From Halorientalis persicus (GTDB lineage Archaea; Halobacteriota; Halobacteria; Halobacteriales; Haloarculaceae), in contig NZ_FOCX01000007.1 in NCBI RefSeq assembly GCF_900110215.1, positions 62,001 through 126,000 on the forward strand: 64,000 nt of DNA, in the 5' to 3' direction. The position numbers and the translations under genes are program-made. This document shows, in pieces, positions 53,281 through 61,816 of this stretch. Numbering within the stretch: position 1 is the stretch's first letter; every line of letters starts with the position of its first letter. Under the pieces are notes generated by a model, which had not been told where the DNA came from, ran no database searches, and saw only the letters and a list, made by a program, of their open reading frames with translations.

Positions 53281-54351
53281 CCGTTCTTCCGCCGAGAGGT
53301 CGACGTTCTCGTCGAGGGGGTCCTCGATGTCGCCCATGACGGCTTCCAGCGCGTCGGTCGCGGTGAGCAGGCCGACGACCTCGCCCTCGGAAAGGACCAG
53401 CGCGAGTTCCTGACTCTCGGCCTGGAACTGGTCGACGGCGTCGCTGATGATCGTGTCGGGCGTCATCGTCATCGGCGGCGCGGCGATCTCCTCGAAGGCG
53501 GTGTCGCCGGCCCGGAGGTCGTCGATCCGGTCGACCACCGAGGGGACGTAGACGATGCCGAGGAAGTCCTCGGGGCCCTCGCCGACCAGCGGGAAGCGAG
53601 TGTGTGGGCTGGAGCCGATCCGGTCCAGGTTCTCCGCGACGGACGCCGCCGTCGAGAGAAAGACCACGTCATCGACGGGCGTCATGACTTCGCTGATGGG
53701 TTCCTCGCCGACCCGGAGGGCGTTGCGAATCTCCTCGCGTCGTTCCTCAGAGAGGTCGCCCTGTTCGAGCAGGTAGTCCAGCCGGTTGCGCAGGTCCGCG
53801 CGGGACTCGATGATGTCCTCTTCGGCTTCGAGCCACGCGCCGGTCATCTCGACGCCGAACAGTTTCAGCGTCCACTTGGCGATCCCGTCACCGACCTTGA
53901 TGATCGGCGAGATGAGCCAGGCGAACCAGTACAACGGCGTCGCACCCCAGCGGGTGACGAACTTCGTCCGCTCGACGCCGAGGTAGGTCGGGGTCTGTTC
54001 GCCGTGGGTCAGGTGGACGAGGTTGATGATCAGGAAGGCGATGATCCCGCCGGCACCGATCGAAGCCAGCGCGGTGTTTGCGATGTACGGTTCGAAGATG
54101 GCCGCCAGCGCCGGTTCGGCGACGATCCCGACCGCGATGGACGAGGCGGTGATCCCCACCTGACAGCTGGTCAGGTAGATCTCCAGGTCGTCGGTCATCT
54201 CCCAGGCGCGGCGGAGTCCTGGCTTGTCGAACTCCGCTTCGGGGTACTGTCGGACGCGAGTCAGGGCGAACTCGATGGCGACGAAAAAGCCGTTCGCGAG
54301 GATCAACGCGAGGCCCGCCGCCAGTCGAATCCACAGTTCGAGCGCGTTCAC
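53269..54351 (-). CDS. CNNM/CorC family membrane protein (DUF21 plus CBS pair)
   Basis: A 360-aa protein of the HlyC/CorC-like group. The N-terminal DUF21/CNNM domain (about 1-190) has three to four hydrophobic segments, FFVAIEFALTRVR, GEQTPTYLGVERTKF and AWLISPIIKVGDGIAKW. The linker EQGDLSEERREEIRNALRVG and two CBS motifs follow (MTPVDDVVFL; TMTPDTIISDAVDQF). Established knowledge: CNNM proteins handle Mg2+ or related divalent cations. The usual C-terminal CorC_HlyC domain is absent. The start is a GTG at 54351. Confidence 0.9.
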   Translation of the reverse strand: MNALELWIRLAAGLALILANGFFVAIEFALTRVRQYPEAEFDKPGLRRAWEMTDDLEIYLTSCQVGITASSIAVGIVAEPALAAIFEPYIANTALASIGAGGIIAFLIINLVHLTHGEQTPTYLGVERTKFVTRWGATPLYWFAWLISPIIKVGDGIAKWTLKLFGVEMTGAWLEAEEDIIESRADLRNRLDYLLEQGDLSEERREEIRNALRVGEEPISEVMTPVDDVVFLSTAASVAENLDRIGSSPHTRFPLVGEGPEDFLGIVYVPSVVDRIDDLRAGDTAFEEIAAPPMTMTPDTIISDAVDQFQAESQELALVLSEGEVVGLLTATDALEAVMGDIEDPLDENVDLSAEERRLD

Positions 54352-54485
54352 GGGCGGCCTTTGGCGGACCTGTCAAAAAGACGTGGTGGTCTCGGCCGTG
54401 GGGGAACCCAGGTGGATCGGGCCTACATCGAACGCTGAAACGCAACGGGGCGTTATGGAGCGAGAGCCGGTAGCACACACGTCAG

Positions 54486-55259
54486 ATGGACCGGGATTAC
54501 CACGTCCACTCGACGTACTCGGACGGACGCTTCCTGTTCCAGATGGTTCGGGCGGCTGCCGAGGCCGGCCTCGCGGGCGTGGGAATCGCCGATCACTGCA
54601 ACGTCTCGGACCGCGAGGAGATCAGAGAGCAGAAGAACCTGCTCGGGTTCAACCTCGACGAGACCTACGAGCGCCGTCGGGAGGCGATCCAGCGACTCCG
54701 CGAGGAGTCAGAGATCGCCATCTACGACGGTGTCGAGATGGACTACCATCCCGAGGAGGAGGCCGCGATCCGCGCGTTTCTCGACGAGGCGGACTTCCAG
54801 TACACCATCGGCAGCGTCCACTACCTCGACGGCGTCAACGTCCACGTCGAACCATACTTCGCCGACCAGTCCGAGAGCGACCGCCAGGCCGCCGTCGACC
54901 GCTACTTCGACCACCTCGTGGCGCTGATCGACTCCGAACTGTTCGACGTGGCTGCCCACGTCGATCTCGTGGAGCGCAATCCCGCGCTCCGGAATCTCGC
55001 GACCGAGGGCCACTACCGACGCGTCGCCGAGGCCTTCGTCGACTCGCCGACCATTCCCGAACTCAACGCCGGCCGTGCGCTGGCCGACTACGGGGAGTTT
55101 CACCCGTCGCCGGCCTTCCTGGACGTGCTGACCGACTACGACATCCCGATCACGGTCGGCTCGGACGCCCACCAGCCCGAGGAGATCGGCGAACGCCACC
55201 CCCACATCGACAGATACCTGGATGCGCGGCGGATCGAGCCGGTGACGCTGGACCTGTAA
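54486..55259 (+). CDS. PHP domain phosphoesterase (histidinol-phosphatase-like)
   Basis: A 257-aa PHP-fold metal phosphoesterase. Motif I is DYHVHSTYSDG (residues 4-14), then GIADHCNVSD, GVEMDYHPEEE, the IGSVHYLDG His, AAHVDLV and the final ITVGSDAHQPEEIG. All the metal ligands of the trinuclear centre appear present. It resembles HisK-type histidinol-phosphatases and related PHP proteins; the substrate is not certain. ATG 54486 follows a TATA-like gcgttatgg about 30 nt upstream. Confidence 0.9.
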   Translation: MDRDYHVHSTYSDGRFLFQMVRAAAEAGLAGVGIADHCNVSDREEIREQKNLLGFNLDETYERRREAIQRLREESEIAIYDGVEMDYHPEEEAAIRAFLDEADFQYTIGSVHYLDGVNVHVEPYFADQSESDRQAAVDRYFDHLVALIDSELFDVAAHVDLVERNPALRNLATEGHYRRVAEAFVDSPTIPELNAGRALADYGEFHPSPAFLDVLTDYDIPITVGSDAHQPEEIGERHPHIDRYLDARRIEPVTLDL

Positions 55260-55274
55260 GAATCGAGGTCGGTC

Positions 55275-55943
55275 CTACTGGAACCGCACGCCCAGGTCGT
55301 GCATCCCGTCGTTGTTCTTGGCGACGTTGATCAGGAGGGGCGTGATCGCCTCGATCTCGGCGGCGTTGGCGAGCGGGCCGGCGTCGACGGGGCGCAGGCC
55401 CTCGATCGCCTCGGTCAGCCGGGTCACGGTAGCGACGGCGTCGGCGTCGTCGCCGACGATGGCCGTGTCGATGTCCAGATCGGCGTCGAGGTTGGCCAGC
55501 CGGGCCGCAGGGAGGTTGTGGTACGCGCCGACGACGGGGACGTCCGCGGGGGCGGCCTCGGCGGCCAGCGCGGTCACGCTGCCCGCACCGGGGCGGTTGT
55601 AGTGGAAGCCGTCCTCGTCGCGTTTCATCCCGACGGCGGGGGTGACGAGGACGGTGTTCTCGCCCAGTTCGGCTTCGATGGCCTCGACGGTGTCGGCGAG
55701 GTGGTAGGCCGGGACTGCGAGGACGACCACGTCGGCGGCCGCGGCGGCGTCGACGTTGTCGTGGCCCGTAACCTCGACCTCGACGCCGCGGCTGTCGAGT
55801 TCGGTCTCGTACTCCCGGGCCTTGGTTTCGGCGCGGCTCGCCTCGCGGGAGCCGATCAACACGTCGTGGTCGGTGTCGTAGGCGAAGCGAAGCGCCAGTC
55901 CTTCACCGATGTCACCGGTGCCACCCAGCAGTGCGATTTGCAT
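55275..55943 (-). CDS. npdG: F420H2:NADP+ oxidoreductase (Fno/NpdG)
   Basis: A 222-aa coenzyme F420-dependent NADP reductase. The Rossmann motif LLGGTGDIGEGLA (residues 4-16) is followed by the NADP phosphate-binding IGSREASRAE, the family-characteristic LAVPAYHLADT, and the PAVGMKRDEDGF segment in the F420 site. The size fits the family (about 220). It couples reduced F420 to NADPH. The gene converges on the PHP gene with a 15-nt gap. Confidence 0.93.
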   Translation of the reverse strand: MQIALLGGTGDIGEGLALRFAYDTDHDVLIGSREASRAETKAREYETELDSRGVEVEVTGHDNVDAAAAADVVVLAVPAYHLADTVEAIEAELGENTVLVTPAVGMKRDEDGFHYNRPGAGSVTALAAEAAPADVPVVGAYHNLPAARLANLDADLDIDTAIVGDDADAVATVTRLTEAIEGLRPVDAGPLANAAEIEAITPLLINVAKNNDGMHDLGVRFQ

Positions 55944-56000
55944 ACTCGTAGGTACGGCGAGACCCCGAAAAGCGTTGCGCGAGCGGTCGACGTTGCCGCG

Positions 56001-56870
56001 TCAGTCGTCCAGCCGACCGGGGAGGTCGTTGACGGAGTCGATCACCAGATCCGCCCCCGCGCGTTCGTACTTCTCGCGACCCGACTCGCCGGTGAGGCCG
56101 CCGGTGAGCACGCCCACACCGTAGTAGGTCCGGTCGGGGTCGGCCTCGGCGGCGTTGCCGGCGGTGCGCACGTCGTCGAGCGTGTCGCCGGCGAAGGCGA
56201 CGGCGTCGGCCCCGAACCGCTCGGCCAGCGTCGTCAGCGCGCGCGGATGGGGTTTTCCCTCCTCCCAGTCGTCCATCGTGAAGCGGTGGTCGTCGGGCAC
56301 GTCCAGACCAACGCGGTCGAGCGCGATGTCGGCCTCGGCGGCGGGGCGGCCGGTGAGCACGCCCACGTCGAACTTGCGCTGGAGGCGCGAGAGTGCTTCG
56401 GGGTCGACGAGCTTCGGTTCGTCGTTGATGAACCCTGCCGTATCGAGGTCGGGATCGCCGCCCTCCAGTTCGCGGTACAGGTCGCTCCCGAGGTAGAGTT
56501 GCTGGAAGACCTCGCGCAGGCGCTCGGTGTCCCAGGCGTCGTAGATGCGTTCGCGCTCGGCCGGGCCGACGGCGTTGACCACGACCGTCTCGGCGGCGTC
56601 GAGGCCGCCGCCGGTCGCGGCGATCATGTCGGTGAACGATTCGAGATCACGGTCGAGTCCGTACTGGGTGGCCAGCACGTACAGCGCCGCCGCGTAGGTG
56701 AGTTCCCAGTCGTTGTTGAATCCCCCGGCGTCCTTGAACTGCTGGATGGCCGCCCGGTCGACCGTGTCCCCGTAGACGTGTTCGATAGACTCGACGATAG
56801 CCCGGCGGTAGGAGTCGGCGACATCGACGAGCACTCCGTCGATGTCGAGCACGACCGCGTCTACCTGCAT
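56001..56870 (-). CDS. HAD family hydrolase (TIGR01548-like)
   Basis: A 289-aa haloacid-dehalogenase phosphatase. Motif I is [11 protein letters not shown] (residues 6-16), motif [15 protein letters not shown], and motif [14 protein letters not shown]...[17 protein letters not shown] helical cap lies at about 20-180, making it longer than simple HAD phosphatases. The combination matches the haloarchaeal TIGR01548 group, whose substrate is not established. ATG 56870 starts exactly at motif I. A 20-nt palindrome lies about 60-80 nt upstream. Confidence 0.85.
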   Translation of the reverse strand: MQVDAVVLDIDGVLVDVADSYRRAIVESIEHVYGDTVDRAAIQQFKDAGGFNNDWELTYAAALYVLATQYGLDRDLESFTDMIAATGGGLDAAETVVVNAVGPAERERIYDAWDTERLREVFQQLYLGSDLYRELEGGDPDLDTAGFINDEPKLVDPEALSRLQRKFDVGVLTGRPAAEADIALDRVGLDVPDDHRFTMDDWEEGKPHPRALTTLAERFGADAVAFAGDTLDDVRTAGNAAEADPDRTYYGVGVLTGGLTGESGREKYERAGADLVIDSVNDLPGRLDD

Positions 56871-56929
56871 ACTGTTCTCATAACGGGCCGCCTTGAAAAC
56901 CGCTTCTGACCTGTCGAGTTCTGAAGGGA

Positions 56930-56949
56930 GTGGTGTGCCATCACACCAC
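56930..56949. repeat. 20-nt inverted repeat, copy 2 (8-bp stem, 4-nt loop)
   Basis: An identical copy of the palindrome at 1364-1383. Here it starts 4 nt beyond the minus-strand stop of the UPF0146 gene and lies about 60 nt upstream of the HAD gene start, so it could act as a 3' hairpin of the former or an upstream element of the latter. Confidence 0.75.
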
Positions 56950-56953
56950 ACAG

Positions 56954-57361
56954 TCAGCCGGGTCGGGCGTCGTCGGCCACGAACAGCGTCCTACCGGTCC
57001 CGGCGAGGGACTCGCGGGTAACCGGCACCAGCGGCGGGTCACCACCCAGCGTGGTGAACAGAAAGTCCGCACCGGCCTCGCGAGCGACGGCGCGGGTGGG
57101 TCGGTGGAGTTCCGGCGGCAGATTCAACGCGTAGACGGCGTCGGCGTCGGCGTAGACGGCGGCGTCGGGGTCGGTCACGTCGTCGCGGACGAAAGCGACG
57201 CTCGCGGGAACCGGACGGTCGTGCACGTCGGTGGCGGTGACGGTACAGTTCCGGTCAGCCAGGGCGGCGGCGACGGCGGGGCGATGCCCCACGCCGACCT
57301 CCACGAGGGTGTCGTAGACGGCCAATCTGTCGACGAGGGCGGCGTGACGAGCGTCGGACAC
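56954..57361 (-). CDS. UPF0146 family protein
   Basis: A protein of about 135 aa with a truncated methyltransferase-like Rossmann fold: [19 protein letters not shown], then [46 protein letters not shown], and [16 protein letters not shown]0146 proteins are conserved in archaea, with no proven function. The GTG at 57361 is the likely start; the long frame upstream overlaps the archaemetzincin gene on the other strand. Confidence 0.85.
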   Translation of the reverse strand: MSDARHAALVDRLAVYDTLVEVGVGHRPAVAAALADRNCTVTATDVHDRPVPASVAFVRDDVTDPDAAVYADADAVYALNLPPELHRPTRAVAREAGADFLFTTLGGDPPLVPVTRESLAGTGRTLFVADDARPG

Positions 57362-57400
57362 GGCGGGATGTTTATGGGCAGGCCGGTCATATGCGTTGGC

Positions 57401-57922
57401 ATGCACGTCGACATCGTGCCGGTCGGCGAGGTGGCCGCCCCGGTCAAGCGGGAAGCCTCCGCCGGGTTGCGGACCGTCTACGACTGCGAGGTCACGGTCC
57501 ACGACGCCCAGCCGGTGCCTGACGGGTCCTACGACGCCAATCGGGACCAGTTCCGCGCCGAGGAGTTCATCGAACTCGCGAGCCACGTCGGCTCCGGGGA
57601 GAAAAACATCGCGATCACCCCGAAAGACCTCTTCTATCGCCGCCGCAACTACGTCTTCGGGCTCGCCTACCTCGACGGAAACGGCAGCGTCATCTCGACC
57701 TATCGGCTCCAGACCTCCTCGGACGGCGGGTTCTCGAATCGCTCCGCGGAAGACATCTTCAGCGATCGCGTCCGCAAAGAGGTCGTCCACGAGATCGGCC
57801 ACACGCTCGGTCTGGAACACTGTGACAACAAACGCTGTGTGATGAACTTCTCGCCGACCGTGCGCGAGGTCGACGTGAAAGAGGAGAACCTCTGTGGGAC
57901 CTGTCAGCGACAGGTCCTCTGA
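57401..57922 (+). CDS. Archaemetzincin (AmzA) zinc metalloprotease
   Basis: A 173-aa archaemetzincin. The extended zinc motif is HEIGHTLGLEHCDNKRC (about 130-146), with three His ligands, followed by the family-specific VMNF Met-turn and structural Cys (CGTCQRQ). The N-terminus MHVDIVPVGEVAAPV matches the family start. An in-frame ATG lies 27 nt upstream (57374), close to the divergent UPF0146 start; 57401 is preferred. The proteolytic substrate is unknown. Confidence 0.94.
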   Translation: MHVDIVPVGEVAAPVKREASAGLRTVYDCEVTVHDAQPVPDGSYDANRDQFRAEEFIELASHVGSGEKNIAITPKDLFYRRRNYVFGLAYLDGNGSVISTYRLQTSSDGGFSNRSAEDIFSDRVRKEVVHEIGHTLGLEHCDNKRCVMNFSPTVREVDVKEENLCGTCQRQVL

Positions 57923-57954
57923 GCGGGGACCCGGAAAATACGATCGTCGTCAGA

Positions 57955-58221
57955 CTACGCGCCAGCCTTCTCGAGGGCGTCCTCGATGTCGTCGGCCTGC
58001 GTGACGCCCACGAACCGGTCGACGATGCCGTCGTCGTTCTCGACGATGAGCGTGGGCAGGGATCGGACCTGGTACTCGTTGGCCACGTCCTGCTCCTCGT
58101 CGACGTTTACCTTCTCGAACTCGACGCTTTCCCACTCCGTCTCCAGCTCCTCCAGGATGGGGTCCTGAGTTTTACACGGACCGCACCAGTCCGCGTAGAA
58201 GTCCTTGAGCGTGACTGTCAT
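57955..58221 (-). CDS. Thioredoxin
   Basis: An 88-aa thioredoxin of short form. The active site WCGPC sits at residues 12-16 (FYADWCGPCKTQDP) and the cis-Pro loop is VRSLPTLIV. The usual first strand-helix of full-length thioredoxin is missing, so the start at 58221 was checked: it places the protein at MTVTLKDFYADW with no upstream homology. It is a cytosolic dithiol reductant or electron donor, converging on archaemetzincin with a 32-nt gap. Confidence 0.93.
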   Translation of the reverse strand: MTVTLKDFYADWCGPCKTQDPILEELETEWESVEFEKVNVDEEQDVANEYQVRSLPTLIVENDDGIVDRFVGVTQADDIEDALEKAGA

Positions 58222-58326
58222 AGATCTACGACGGATGTAACCCTCGGTTCCCGATAAGGGTTTTCACTGCCAGGGCGCCCTCGTACCCGGCGACAGCCGC
58301 CGTGAACGGGACTGGCACGACAGAAC

Positions 58327-58333
58327 ATTTATT
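58327..58333 (+). promoter_or_regulatory. TATA-like element of HTH-10 regulator A
   Basis: The heptamer atttatt is centred about 28 nt before the ATG at 58358, consistent with leaderless transcription. Confidence 0.42.
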
Positions 58334-58357
58334 CGCCGGGTCACGAAAGTGGCGCGT

Positions 58358-59050
58358 ATGCGGTTCGCTTCCTACGTCATCACGCCGAATCGGGGGTACT
58401 TCGATCCGGGGGAGGAGGTCTTCAGGGATCACGGGGTGATTCTGCGGACCATCGAGGACGTCAGCATCCTCACCGACGGGTCGTTCGTGGCGCTCTACTC
58501 GGTGTCGGCCGACGTCGACGACATCCACGCGAGTCTGTCGGGGGCCGGCGACAAGGTGATCGGCTACGATACCGCCGGCGGCGAGGGGACGCGGCGGCTC
58601 CAGGTCCACTACCACCCGAGCGACGCCGTCAGGAGCCTCTTCGATCTCCACCGGTCGCACGCCACCCATCTGGAATACCCGCTGGAGTTCGTCCGCACGG
58701 ACACGTCGAGCCTGCGGATCTCGCTGCTGGGGCCCGAATCGGAACTGCAGGACCAGATCACGGCGACCCGCGAGGCCATCGACGTGACGATCGAGAAGGT
58801 GAGCAGTTACGAACCGGCGGCCAGCCGCGAGTTCGGGACGCTCACCGAGCGCCAGCGCGAGGTGTTACAGACCGCCGTCGAGAAGGGGTACTACGACGTG
58901 CCACGGCAGGCGACTTACGAGGACATCGCGGCCGATCTCGACTGTTCGGCCGGGGCCGTCGGCCAGCACCTCCGCCGGATCGAGAGCGAACTCCTGACCG
59001 GTGTCGTTCCCGAAACCGGCGTCCGGGCGGACGCCGACGGAGCGAACTGA
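58358..59050 (+). CDS. HTH-10 (bat-type) transcriptional regulator A
   Basis: A 230-aa haloarchaeal regulator. Residues 1-150 form the sensory half (FASYVITPNRGYFDPGEE; VHYHPSDAVRSLFDLHRSH). The C-terminal HTH-10 domain begins LTERQREVLQTAVEKGYYD (about 167) and continues with ATYEDIAADLDCSAGAVG and HLRRIES as the recognition segment. It closely resembles regulator B at 59424-60125 in both halves, so the pair is a tandem duplication. The ligand and target genes are unknown. Confidence 0.9.
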   Translation: MRFASYVITPNRGYFDPGEEVFRDHGVILRTIEDVSILTDGSFVALYSVSADVDDIHASLSGAGDKVIGYDTAGGEGTRRLQVHYHPSDAVRSLFDLHRSHATHLEYPLEFVRTDTSSLRISLLGPESELQDQITATREAIDVTIEKVSSYEPAASREFGTLTERQREVLQTAVEKGYYDVPRQATYEDIAADLDCSAGAVGQHLRRIESELLTGVVPETGVRADADGAN

Positions 59051-59112
59051 TCGACACGACCGCGCCCGAAAAGTGAGAGTCGGGGCGCCTGCGTGGGGAA
59101 CAGACGCGACGT

Positions 59113-59131
59113 GGTGTCGGGTCCCGACACC
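59113..59131. repeat. 19-nt dyad between HTH-10 genes
   Basis: GGTGTCGGG and CCCGACACC flank a central T, giving a perfect 9-bp dyad about 60 nt downstream of regulator A. It is suited either as a hairpin (terminator) or a dimer-binding operator. Confidence 0.45.
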
Positions 59132-59303
59132 GCGGGGCAGGTCCCACAGGCACACCACGGAGCCGGGCGCTCGAACGGACGCCGACCGCCGGCGGGACCG
59201 ACCCGGCGAACCGGTGGGGGATTCGAGACACCGGCCACCGACGCCCGTATCGCCGGCGAGCGTCCGTATCGCAGTCACACCACAGTACTCCTCAGCGCCG
59301 CCT

Positions 59304-59345
59304 GATTGCTTAAATTTCTGCTTTCAAAGTGAATAATTTTATCAG
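59304..59345 (+). promoter_or_regulatory. AT-rich promoter island of HTH-10 regulator B
   Basis: A roughly 70% AT stretch includes cttaaatttc and aataatttta, the latter a strong TATA-like element. A start about 25-30 nt beyond it would be near 59366, leaving a leader of about 55 nt before the GTG at 59424, or almost none before an in-frame TTG at 59370. Confidence 0.45.
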
Positions 59346-59423
59346 GAGCGGTCACAGTGGGCGGCCGTATTGAGCCTCGAAACGGGGACAATCACTATTG
59401 AGACGGTTCGCGGTACAGGTACT

Positions 59424-60125
59424 GTGAGATACGTCACGTACGCGCTGACGCCGGAACGGGGGTATTTCGACCCCGGGGAGGTGATCTTTCGCGAGTGTGG
59501 GGTCGTCCTCCGGTCGATCCGGGACCTCGACCTGCTGACCGACGGGACGGCGGTGATGCTGTACGAGGCGACGGCGACCCGCGATCAGATCGACGAGAGT
59601 CTCGCCCACGCGGACGGGAAGGTGATCGACTATCAGGTGGCCGACGCCGGGGATCACGTCATGCTACAGGTTCACTACTACCCGAGCGACCTCATCAGGA
59701 ACCTGATCGAACTCCACGACACCTACGCGACGCATCTGGACTTCCCACTCGAGTTCGTCGACCCGTCGATCTCGACGCTCCGGGTGTCCGTGATCGGTGC
59801 GAAAGACCAACTGCAAGAACAGATCGCGGCGACGCGCGAGAAGATCGACGTGACCATCGAACGCATCGGCGACTACGACCCGGGAACGGACCGGCGCTTC
59901 GCCGGCCTCACCGAGCGCCAGCGCGAGGTGTTGCTGGTCGCCGTCGAGAAGGGCTACTACGAATCGCCACGCGAGGCCACCTACGACGACATCGCGGCCG
60001 ACCTGGACTGTTCGGCCAGCGCGGTCGGCAAACACCTCCGCCGGATCGAGAGCGAACTCGTCGACGCGACGGTGTCGGATCGGGCGATGGGCGAGTTCCG
60101 CGACACGGTCGCGGAGATGCAGTAG
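59424..60125 (+). CDS. HTH-10 (bat-type) transcriptional regulator B
   Basis: A 233-aa paralog of regulator A: YALTPERGYFDPGEVIFRECG, VHYYPSDLIRNLIELHDTY, LTERQREVLLVAVEKGYYE and TYDDIAADLDCSASAVGKHL match position by position. GTG 59424 aligns with the start of A; a TTG at 59370 would add 18 residues not found in A, and it is the better fit to the predicted transcription start. Both keep the complete HTH-10 domain, so both are likely functional. Confidence 0.9.
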   Translation: MRYVTYALTPERGYFDPGEVIFRECGVVLRSIRDLDLLTDGTAVMLYEATATRDQIDESLAHADGKVIDYQVADAGDHVMLQVHYYPSDLIRNLIELHDTYATHLDFPLEFVDPSISTLRVSVIGAKDQLQEQIAATREKIDVTIERIGDYDPGTDRRFAGLTERQREVLLVAVEKGYYESPREATYDDIAADLDCSASAVGKHLRRIESELVDATVSDRAMGEFRDTVAEMQ

Positions 60126-60159
60126 CCGCGATTGCGGCGTCGGACCGCCGGGAGACCGC

Positions 60160-61107
60160 TCACCACCAGCCGTCGTCTTCGTTCTCCTCGCTCTCTGCCT
60201 CCGCCCCACCGCCGTCGAATCGGTCGACGACCTCCGGGACACAGCCTCTGTCGGGCCGGAAGTAGTCACAGTGGTTCAGTACGGCGTCGCTGACGTCCAC
60301 GTCGGTGTAGGTGTCCGGCGTCGAGCCGTCGTCGAACCAGCCGTCGTCACACTCGGCACCAACGGCACCGACGCCTTCGGTCATCTCGAGGAGCCTGTAC
60401 GCCGTCGCCACGATGTCGTCGTTCTCGGAGTGGAAGTTGTACACCGCATCGGCCGAACTGGCGATGCCGTCGCCGAACCGCCCGTCTTCACAGACGGTGT
60501 CGGGGTCGTTCGCGGCACCGATGGCCGAGACCGACGTGACCGAGCCCTCGAGGGCATCGAGCATCGCGTAGGCGGCGCGCCCGCCCAGCGAGTGGCCGAC
60601 GATCCGGACCGTGGTGTCGGGGTTGTCGCTCGTGTACCCGTCCAGCCAGCCGGCGAACGCCTCGCCGGCGGCTTCGGCAGCGTCCTTGCCGGCCCACCAG
60701 TTGAGCGTGTTCGAGTCCCAGAGGACCGAGACGACCGGCGCGTCGTGCCCGTTCGCGTCGAGTGCGTCCGCCAGCGCCTGGCCCTGGTTCTCGCCGCCGC
60801 CGGAGGCGTCTTCGAGCCAGCCGTGGATGTAAAACAGCACCTCGTCCGCGCCCGACGGCATCGCGCCGCGAGTCGCCAGCCCCTCGCCGGTCAGGTCGAC
60901 GATGGGTGCGTCGTCCGGTGCCGCCGGCAGGTCGGCCAGACAGTTCCCGAGGAACGCTTCTTCGGCCTCCTCGGCCGTGGCCGTCCCGGTCGCCGCGCCG
61001 AGCCCCATCGTCCCGACCGCGGCCGCCGACGTGGCCTTCAGCACGCTCCGGCGGTTCAATCGCGAGTCCCGATCCTGTTCGTCCTGGTGAGTGGTCTCGT
61101 CTGTCAT
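60160..61107 (-). CDS. Tat-exported lipase-like alpha/beta hydrolase
   Basis: A 315-aa secreted hydrolase. The Tat signal is RLNRRSVLKATSAAAVG followed by an Ala/Gly-rich h-region and likely cleavage near ATA-E. The alpha/beta domain has the oxyanion HG in LFYIHGWLEDASGG, the nucleophile motif VGHSLGGRAAY, an Asp in the HSENDDIVATA region and His in LNHCDYFRPDRGCVP, with several Cys that could form disulfides. The substrate is unknown; lipids or esters are plausible. The C-terminus is acidic (EAESEENEDD). Confidence 0.87.
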   Translation of the reverse strand: MTDETTHQDEQDRDSRLNRRSVLKATSAAAVGTMGLGAATGTATAEEAEEAFLGNCLADLPAAPDDAPIVDLTGEGLATRGAMPSGADEVLFYIHGWLEDASGGGENQGQALADALDANGHDAPVVSVLWDSNTLNWWAGKDAAEAAGEAFAGWLDGYTSDNPDTTVRIVGHSLGGRAAYAMLDALEGSVTSVSAIGAANDPDTVCEDGRFGDGIASSADAVYNFHSENDDIVATAYRLLEMTEGVGAVGAECDDGWFDDGSTPDTYTDVDVSDAVLNHCDYFRPDRGCVPEVVDRFDGGGAEAESEENEDDGWW

Positions 61108-61170
61108 CGCTTCCCCCAGTGACACACAGTAACGTGTGCCAGTGCGTGAGCGTTCTCTGCCGTATCTGAA

Positions 61171-61184
61171 CTGATTTAAATAAC
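61171..61184 (-). promoter_or_regulatory. TATA-like promoter of the lipase-like gene
   Basis: The minus strand reads GGTTATTTAAATCAG in a GC-rich background, about 65-78 nt before the ATG at 61107. A leader of roughly 40-50 nt is implied. Confidence 0.45.
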
Positions 61185-61257
61185 CGGTCGATTGGGGCCG
61201 TTCAAATAGCCGTGGCGAGGCGAAACACTTACGCCGGGTGACCGGCCACACTCGGGT

Positions 61258-61416
61258 ATGAGCAGCAACGACGGCGGGGGGCTGATGTCGAGTGCCGGGC
61301 TGGTCCGGTACTTCGACGCCGAGGACAACAACGCGATCCGGATCGATCCGAAGACTGTCGTCGCCTTCGGCGCGTTCTTCGGCGTCCTCGTGCAGATCCT
61401 GAACCTGATTCTTTAG
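61258..61416 (+). CDS. Preprotein translocase subunit Sec61-beta
   Basis: A 52-aa tail-anchored subunit of the archaeal SecYE-beta translocon. The sequence [20 protein letters not shown] is the family hallmark, followed by the acidic [15 protein letters not shown] and a single C-terminal membrane helix ([17 protein letters not shown]). It is easily missed because of its size. The gene heads a cluster with a hypothetical gene (26-nt gap) and the FAU-1 gene, suggesting cotranscription of translocon and RNA-related functions. Confidence 0.92.
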   Translation: MSSNDGGGLMSSAGLVRYFDAEDNNAIRIDPKTVVAFGAFFGVLVQILNLIL

Positions 61417-61441
61417 GACCCCGGCCCGCCAACGCCCGGGT

Positions 61442-61816
61442 ATGCACTTCGATCAGCGGACACAGCGGGCGCTCCGCGAGGCCGGCCTGTCGACCGACGA
61501 GATCGACGCGGCCTCCGAGCGCGTCGTCGACGCGACGGCCGAGACGGCCGACGCCATCGAGGACTTCTTCGCGGACCTCGAGACCGTCCACTCGGACATG
61601 GACATCGCCCACAGCGCCAGCGATATCGTCGAACACGACGTGGAGTACATCGATCTCTACACCCACGCCGCGGACCTGCGGGGCTATCTGAAGTTCGACG
61701 GCTGGGGCGTCTACGTCGAAGGAGGACGGGTCCTCACCGACGACACCGTCGAGTTGACGCTGGGACCGACCGTCCACGACCGGGTACGGTTCACGACCGA
61801 CCCCGACTCGCTATGA
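61442..61816 (+). CDS. Conserved haloarchaeal protein of unknown function (124 aa)
   Basis: A small acidic protein with two helices in the first half (LREAGLSTDEIDAASERVVD; ETADAIEDFFADLETVHSDM) and a beta-rich second half (LYTHAADLRGYLKFDGWGVY; VELTLGPTVHDRVRFTTD). No catalytic motif is visible. It lies between Sec61-beta and FAU-1, and its stop overlaps the FAU-1 start by 4 nt (ATGA at 61813-61816), so it is translationally coupled to FAU-1. Confidence 0.8.
   Translation: MHFDQRTQRALREAGLSTDEIDAASERVVDATAETADAIEDFFADLETVHSDMDIAHSASDIVEHDVEYIDLYTHAADLRGYLKFDGWGVYVEGGRVLTDDTVELTLGPTVHDRVRFTTDPDSL

Larger units (their letters stand above)
59051..59423. other. Intergenic region between the two HTH-10 genes
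   Basis: This 373-nt gap has no supportable gene; open frames across it are Arg/Pro-rich shadows. It holds a dyad GGTGTCGGGTCCCGACACC (59113-59131) and, near its 3' end, an AT-rich island (59304-59345) that looks like the promoter of regulator B. The first half is GC-rich with no recognisable RNA gene. Confidence 0.6.

Noticed and set aside
58865-59278. A minus-strand frame across the end of regulator A and the intergenic gap
   Set aside because: Arg/Ser-rich composition, no start context, and it overlaps the conserved HTH-10 coding region.
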